A stretch of DNA of 64,000 nt from Schaedlerella arabinosiphila (GTDB taxonomy: Bacteria > Bacillota > Clostridia > Lachnospirales > Lachnospiraceae), in NCBI RefSeq assembly GCF_003885045.1, contig NZ_RHJS01000002.1:930001-994000 (forward strand), in the 5' to 3' direction. Below the pieces are notes generated by a model. The model saw only the letters and a program-made list of their open reading frames with translations, had not been told where the DNA came from and did not search any database. The translations under genes and the position numbers were made by a program. Of this stretch, positions 60,141-64,000 are shown piece by piece; the first letter of the stretch is position 1, and every line of letters begins with the position of its first letter.

Positions 60141-60197
60141 AAATTTACAAAATAAAGCGTAAATTTACAATACTTTTCCTGCAGATCTGTTTATACT
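60141..60197 (+). promoter_or_regulatory. Putative activator-dependent promoter of GH78
   Basis: Identical direct repeats AAATTTACAA at 60141-60150 and 60161-60170, exactly 20 bp apart, sit next to the -35 position of a -10 TATACT (60192-60197) that has no -35 consensus. The arrangement matches the GH3 operon promoter at 32591-32676. Confidence 0.6.
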
Positions 60198-60234
60198 GAT
60201 AGAAAACAATTGCACGAAAGGAAAAGGAGCATCC

Positions 60235-63027
60235 ATGATGAATTTAAGAGACGTACGAGTAGAATACCGTAAGAATCCCATAGGGCTCTCTGTAAAAAGA
60301 CCCCGCTTTTCATGGAAAATGGAGTCGGATGAGAAAGAGACTGTACAGAAGAGTTATCAGATTGTTGTAAAAAAATGCATTCCGGATTTAAACTCCCGGC
60401 CGGAAGGGGCAGGGCCGTGGAGCGGGCTTAAGCAGCAATTGGAAGAAATCGTCTGGGATACCGGTGTGACAGAGTCGGATGAATCGGTTCTTCTGGAGTA
60501 TGATGGGACAGAGCTGGAACCGGAATGCGTCTACCATGTCCGAATCCAGACGGAAGATAACCATGGGAACAGGGCATATGCGGACACAACATTCGAGACA
60601 GGGATCTTTGACAATCAGGGCTTCCACGGGGACATGATCACGCATGATTTTGCCGGAGAAGAAACGGCCTGCCCGGTGTTCTGGAAAGAGTTTTCCATCG
60701 GAAAAAAGGTTGCCCGGGCAAGGCTATATGCTACGGCTCACGGCGTTTATGAAGTCTGTCTGAACGGAAAAAAGGTGGAAGATTACTACATGGCTCCGGG
60801 ATGGACAAGCTATCACCACAGGCTTCAGTATCAGATCTATGACGTTACAGAGCAGCTTTCCCGTGCAAACCGGATTGAAATGACGGTGGGCAATGGCTGG
60901 TACAAAGGCATCCTGGGATTTTACTGTCAGCCGGACCAATACGGAGACAGAGTATCTGCATTTGCAGAACTGCGTATTGTTTATGAAGACGGGAGCCGGG
61001 AGAGCATTGCAACAGATCCGAGCTGGGGTGTGAGGACCGGAAAGATTCGTTACAGCGAGATTTATATGGGTGAGACCGTTGACACAGACGCCCCGGAGAT
61101 CCAGACAGGACAGGTATCGGTTATGGATTTTGACAAATCCGTCCTTACCGCTCAGGAGAACGAACCGGTTCGAATTACGGAAAGAATCCCTGCCGAAAAA
61201 CTGATCGTTACGCCAAAGGGTGAGAAGCTGGTGGACTTCGGGCAGAATATCACAGGCTTTGCCGAAGTTCATGTACACGGGAAAAAGGGGCAGAAAATTC
61301 AGATCCGCCATGCGGAAACCCTGGATAAAGACGGAAACTTTTATCCGGAAACACTCCGGCAGGCAAAATCTGCGGATACCTATATCTGCAGCGGACAGGA
61401 TCAGATTTTGCATCCCCATTTTACGTTTCATGGATTCCGCTACATCTGCGTGGAGGGGATGGAGACTATGGAGCCGGGGCAGTTTACCGCATGTGTGCTG
61501 CATTCGGACATGGAAAAGACCGGAAGCTTCTGGACGTCCAATCCAAAAGTAAATCAGCTTCAGAGCAACATTGCGTGGAGCCAGAGGGACAATTTCCTGG
61601 ATATTCCAACAGACTGCCCGCAGAGGGATGAACGCCTGGGATGGACCGGAGACGCGCAGATCTTTTCGTGGACAGCGGCGTTTAACAGAAACACGGCATT
61701 GTTTTTCAGCAAATGGATGCGGGATGTGGCGGCAGAGTCTTCTCTGGAAAAAGGAGTGCCCCATGTCGTGCCGGATATCCTCAGGCAGTACAGCGCGGCG
61801 GCCTGGAGCGACGTGGCGGTGATTGTCCCCTGGGTGGTTTACCAGATTTACGGAGACAGGCGGATTCTTGAGGAAAATTGGAAATGTATGCATGAGTGGG
61901 TGGATCATATCCAGAGCCATTGCGGAGAAAACGGATTGTGGCAGTCCGGCTTCCAGTATGGAGACTGGCTGGCGCTGGATAAGGAAGAAAGTGCAGACCG
62001 CACAGGCGCCACGGACAAATACATGATTGCCAACGCATATTATCTGTATGCCGCGGATCTGGTAAGAAGAAGCGCAGAAGTTCTTGGCAGGCATGAGGAG
62101 GCGCGGAGGTACGCGCAGCTTTATGAGCAGACGCTGGAGGCGTTCCGGAAGGAATATTATACACCCACCGGCCGCATCGTAAGCGAGACCCAGACAGGGG
62201 CTGTGTTGTCACTGTATTTTCATCTGGCACGGGAGCAGGATCGGCCGAGAATCTTAAAAAACCTGCTGACCAATATTGAAAATCACAAAAATCATTTGTC
62301 CACAGGGTTTGTAGGGACGCCCTACATATGCCATGCCCTGTCGGAAAATGGGGCCCATCAGACGGCAGGGACTTTATTTATGAAAGAAGACTATCCCTCC
62401 TGGCTCTATGCTGTCAATCAAGGGGCGACGACGATATGGGAACGGTGGGACTCCATCAAGCAGGACGGTTCCTTTGACGAATCGGGAATGAACTCACTGA
62501 ACCACTATGCCTACGGCTCCGTGGGGGACTGGCTGTACAGGAAGGCTGCGGGCTTATCGCAGCTTGAGCCGGGGTATAAAAAATTCCTGGTCAGGCCCAT
62601 GTTTGTGAAGGGAATAGAGGAGACCGGGGTCAGCTTTGAATCGGTATATGGAAAAATTGAGGTGCAGACCTCCTGCAGAAACGGAAAGATCCGCGTACAT
62701 GTGCAGGTGCCGGCCAACACCTCCGCCGTGCTGATCCTGCCGGAAAAAGAGGGAGAGATCAGGCTTGGTTCCGGAAGCTATGCGTATGAATATGAAACAG
62801 ATACCAGCCTGGAAGTAAAACGCTTCAGTCTGGACAGTACGCTCTCGGAAGTGCTGGCACAGCCCCTTGCGGTTGAAATGTTCAACCGGATGGCGCCGGG
62901 AATGCTGGAAGGCCCGATGATCCAATTCGCTTATCAGATGACCTTTGCGGAGATGCTCGGGGCGGCGCCGGAGGCACGCCCGCTGTATGAAGCGGTCATT
63001 GATGCGCTGAATGAACAGGAGCAATAA
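60235..63027 (+). CDS. Alpha-L-rhamnosidase, GH78 (second copy)
   Basis: A 930-residue glycosidase without signal peptide. N-terminal beta domains include VYEVCLNGKKVEDYYMAPGW and the VGNGWYKGILGFY block. The (alpha/alpha)6 barrel from about residue 430 has DCPQRDERLGWTGDAQIF (about 460-477), the rhamnose-binding acidic cluster, and VNQGATTIWERWDS near residue 735. A C-terminal extension of about 80 residues after the last beta domain looks helical (AVEMFNRMAPGMLEGPMIQF). It is clearly diverged from the 15750 enzyme, so probably another linkage or aglycone. AAGGAG precedes the ATG. The AraC-type gene opposite is the likely regulator. Confidence 0.94.
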   Translation: MMNLRDVRVEYRKNPIGLSVKRPRFSWKMESDEKETVQKSYQIVVKKCIPDLNSRPEGAGPWSGLKQQLEEIVWDTGVTESDESVLLEYDGTELEPECVYHVRIQTEDNHGNRAYADTTFETGIFDNQGFHGDMITHDFAGEETACPVFWKEFSIGKKVARARLYATAHGVYEVCLNGKKVEDYYMAPGWTSYHHRLQYQIYDVTEQLSRANRIEMTVGNGWYKGILGFYCQPDQYGDRVSAFAELRIVYEDGSRESIATDPSWGVRTGKIRYSEIYMGETVDTDAPEIQTGQVSVMDFDKSVLTAQENEPVRITERIPAEKLIVTPKGEKLVDFGQNITGFAEVHVHGKKGQKIQIRHAETLDKDGNFYPETLRQAKSADTYICSGQDQILHPHFTFHGFRYICVEGMETMEPGQFTACVLHSDMEKTGSFWTSNPKVNQLQSNIAWSQRDNFLDIPTDCPQRDERLGWTGDAQIFSWTAAFNRNTALFFSKWMRDVAAESSLEKGVPHVVPDILRQYSAAAWSDVAVIVPWVVYQIYGDRRILEENWKCMHEWVDHIQSHCGENGLWQSGFQYGDWLALDKEESADRTGATDKYMIANAYYLYAADLVRRSAEVLGRHEEARRYAQLYEQTLEAFRKEYYTPTGRIVSETQTGAVLSLYFHLAREQDRPRILKNLLTNIENHKNHLSTGFVGTPYICHALSENGAHQTAGTLFMKEDYPSWLYAVNQGATTIWERWDSIKQDGSFDESGMNSLNHYAYGSVGDWLYRKAAGLSQLEPGYKKFLVRPMFVKGIEETGVSFESVYGKIEVQTSCRNGKIRVHVQVPANTSAVLILPEKEGEIRLGSGSYAYEYETDTSLEVKRFSLDSTLSEVLAQPLAVEMFNRMAPGMLEGPMIQFAYQMTFAEMLGAAPEARPLYEAVIDALNEQEQ

Positions 63028-63093
63028 GTGAGTACTCTAAGTGAAAAATGGATGCGGATGTTACGATTTACAGCAACATACGGATACAGAAGG

Positions 63094-63119
63094 TCCATGC
63101 GGCTTACCGCATGGATTTT
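63094..63119. terminator. Terminator between GH78 and AraC genes
   Basis: TCCATGCGG (63094-63102) and CCGCATGGA (63107-63115) form a perfect stem with a 4-base loop, followed by TTTTC. It overlaps the AraC stop codon. Confidence 0.8.
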
Positions 63120-64000
63120 CTGTATTCATAAGGCGTCATATGATATTTTTTCTTAAAAACATTCTGGAAATAGGACTGGGAGGAAAAGCACAGATATTCG
63201 CTGATCTCACTGATGGATTTTTCCGAGTAAGCCAGCAGGCTTTTTCCTTCCTCCAATTTTCTGCGCATAATAAAATCGCTCAGATTAAATCCCAATTCTT
63301 TTTTAAACTTCTTTGACAGGTAGGAGCGGCTCAGGCCCACCGCTTCCGCCACATCTTCGATGGAAAGCGGCTGGTTGGTGTGGGTGGATATAAATTGGAT
63401 ACACTGGAAAATATCCGGAGACATGCCGAGGGGTATTTTGTTTGCAGCCACCCTTCTGGTAAAATCCAAAATGGCAGTGTAGGACAGACGTTTTACTGTG
63501 TCTACGGACTGTGCACGTTCGGATTCCTGGATATAGGTGTCGCTTAACTGGTAGGCTGTTTCAACGTCAAGGCCGCCGGCGATGCCGTGTCTTGTCAATA
63601 AGGTGACCAGGGTGATAAACAGATTTTTTGCCTGCCGGAGGGAATTTTTACCGATGGTGCCGGTCGTGATATTCATGGAAGGAAGGTTTTGGATCGCTTC
63701 CACATTTCCGGTTTCTACATAATGATAAAGCTGTTGTTCATACTGATAGGAATTATGGAAGACTTCTTTTTCTTTCGCCTCATACAGCATAGAAGTATGT
63801 TTTTCATTGATCGTGTCCGAATGGTCTCCGGCATATCCGAAATAACAAAACGGCTCCTCCACTTCCTGGTTTAAGCCGGCGTTGATGAGCGCCAGCAGGT
63901 ATAAAAACCGGTCGTGTGAAACAGGAGGCAGGATCTGGAAATAATTTTTGACGGCATCCTTGTGCTCCGCAGAAATCGAACATTCCGCCATGATGCGCGG
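63104..64000 (-). CDS. AraC-family regulator, N-terminus outside the window
   Basis: The frame is open to the right edge, so 298 or more residues are seen; an internal ATG at 63991 could be a start, but the protein seems to lack its beginning. The C-terminal 100 residues are the double helix-turn-helix (SIEDVAEAVGLSRSYLSKKF and SISEISEYLCFSSQSYFQNV, ending in MTPYEYRKS). The visible N-terminal part is helical with no recognised ligand domain and resembles regulators of sugar operons. Convergent with GH78, which is probably its target. Confidence 0.88.
   Translation of the reverse strand, partial: PRIMAECSISAEHKDAVKNYFQILPPVSHDRFLYLLALINAGLNQEVEEPFCYFGYAGDHSDTINEKHTSMLYEAKEKEVFHNSYQYEQQLYHYVETGNVEAIQNLPSMNITTGTIGKNSLRQAKNLFITLVTLLTRHGIAGGLDVETAYQLSDTYIQESERAQSVDTVKRLSYTAILDFTRRVAANKIPLGMSPDIFQCIQFISTHTNQPLSIEDVAEAVGLSRSYLSKKFKKELGFNLSDFIMRRKLEEGKSLLAYSEKSISEISEYLCFSSQSYFQNVFKKKYHMTPYEYRKSMR

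Noticed and set aside
1..64000. tRNA, rRNA, tmRNA or replication origin
   Set aside because: No cloverleaf with CCA-type end, rRNA signature or DnaA-box cluster was noticed on reading. A dedicated scan would be needed to exclude a diverged one.

Overview
The window reads as chromosome of a low-to-mid GC Firmicute, most likely a gut Lachnospiraceae/Clostridia species. The reasons are strong AGGAGG-type ribosome binding sites with frequent GTG/TTG starts, a UPF0397-type ECF transporter, an AgrC/AgrA-like LytTR pair, DUF3737, DUF4179, DUF2975 and DUF4143 families, a relic of a Tn916-type conjugative-element sigma factor, and several plant-glycan hydrolases (two GH78, two GH3). I see no rRNA, tRNA or CRISPR array. 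Assignments rest on reading the proteins and DNA by eye; no database search was run.

Layout. 1-10.7 kb: end of an unknown gene, a TlpA-like thioredoxin lipoprotein, a Gfo/Idh/MocA oxidoreductase, then a long-leader transcript carrying a SAM-hydrolysing DUF62 enzyme followed by a complete ECF transporter (S, fused A-A', T), then a BceAB/LolCD-like ABC ATPase-FtsX pair. 10.7-14.3 kb: Uma2 nuclease-fold protein, a DUF4143 ATPase and an iron-sulfur aldo/keto reductase. 14.3-19.6 kb: AraC regulator, GH78 rhamnosidase and an MFS transporter whose 3' end has been replaced by a dispersed repeat. 19.5-25.3 kb is a decayed, repeat-rich stretch: a 58-bp perfect palindrome, a compact candidate type I toxin-antitoxin module, an ICE sigma-factor relic, a carboxymuconolactone decarboxylase-like protein, a frameshifted aldo/keto reductase, a LysR-MATE deletion fusion, an intact LysR, a broken Rpn-type nuclease and two abutting palindromic MITE-like elements.

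25.4-32.4 kb: a small protein with DUF3737, an AAA-ATPase/PD-(D/E)XK fusion directly ahead of a LytTR two-component pair, and small regulator/membrane genes. 32.5-39.1 kb: a glycosidase operon with a membrane-anchored, domain-permuted GH3, a normal GH3 and a GtrA-like membrane protein, with another MITE-like element (5-bp target duplication) between the last two. 39.1-47.3 kb is an accessory island: DUF4143 ATPase flanked by related short palindromes, relics of HsdR and of a phage protein, a Fic protein and a second AAA-ATPase/nuclease gene. An IS1634-family element sits between the last two and is bracketed by a 218-bp direct duplication that contains the promoters of both neighbours. 47.3-64 kb: LuxR-type membrane regulator, amidohydrolase lipoprotein, chemotaxis receptor, XRE/DUF2975 pair, ECF sigma with DUF4179 partner, OmpR/HisKA pair, peptidase T, MATE exporter, a second GH78 and an edge-truncated AraC regulator.

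Themes. Glycan genes are paired with AraC-type regulators, and two glycosidase promoters carry direct repeats one 20-bp period apart next to a poor -35, as expected for activator-dependent control. A 46-bp repeat family occurs at five loci and supplies the C-terminal codons of two proteins. A palindromic element with a conserved core and different termini occurs three times. The best candidates for something undescribed are the 46-bp element, the shared-core palindromic elements, the long structured leader of the DUF62-ECF locus, and the convergent toxin/antisense RNA module.
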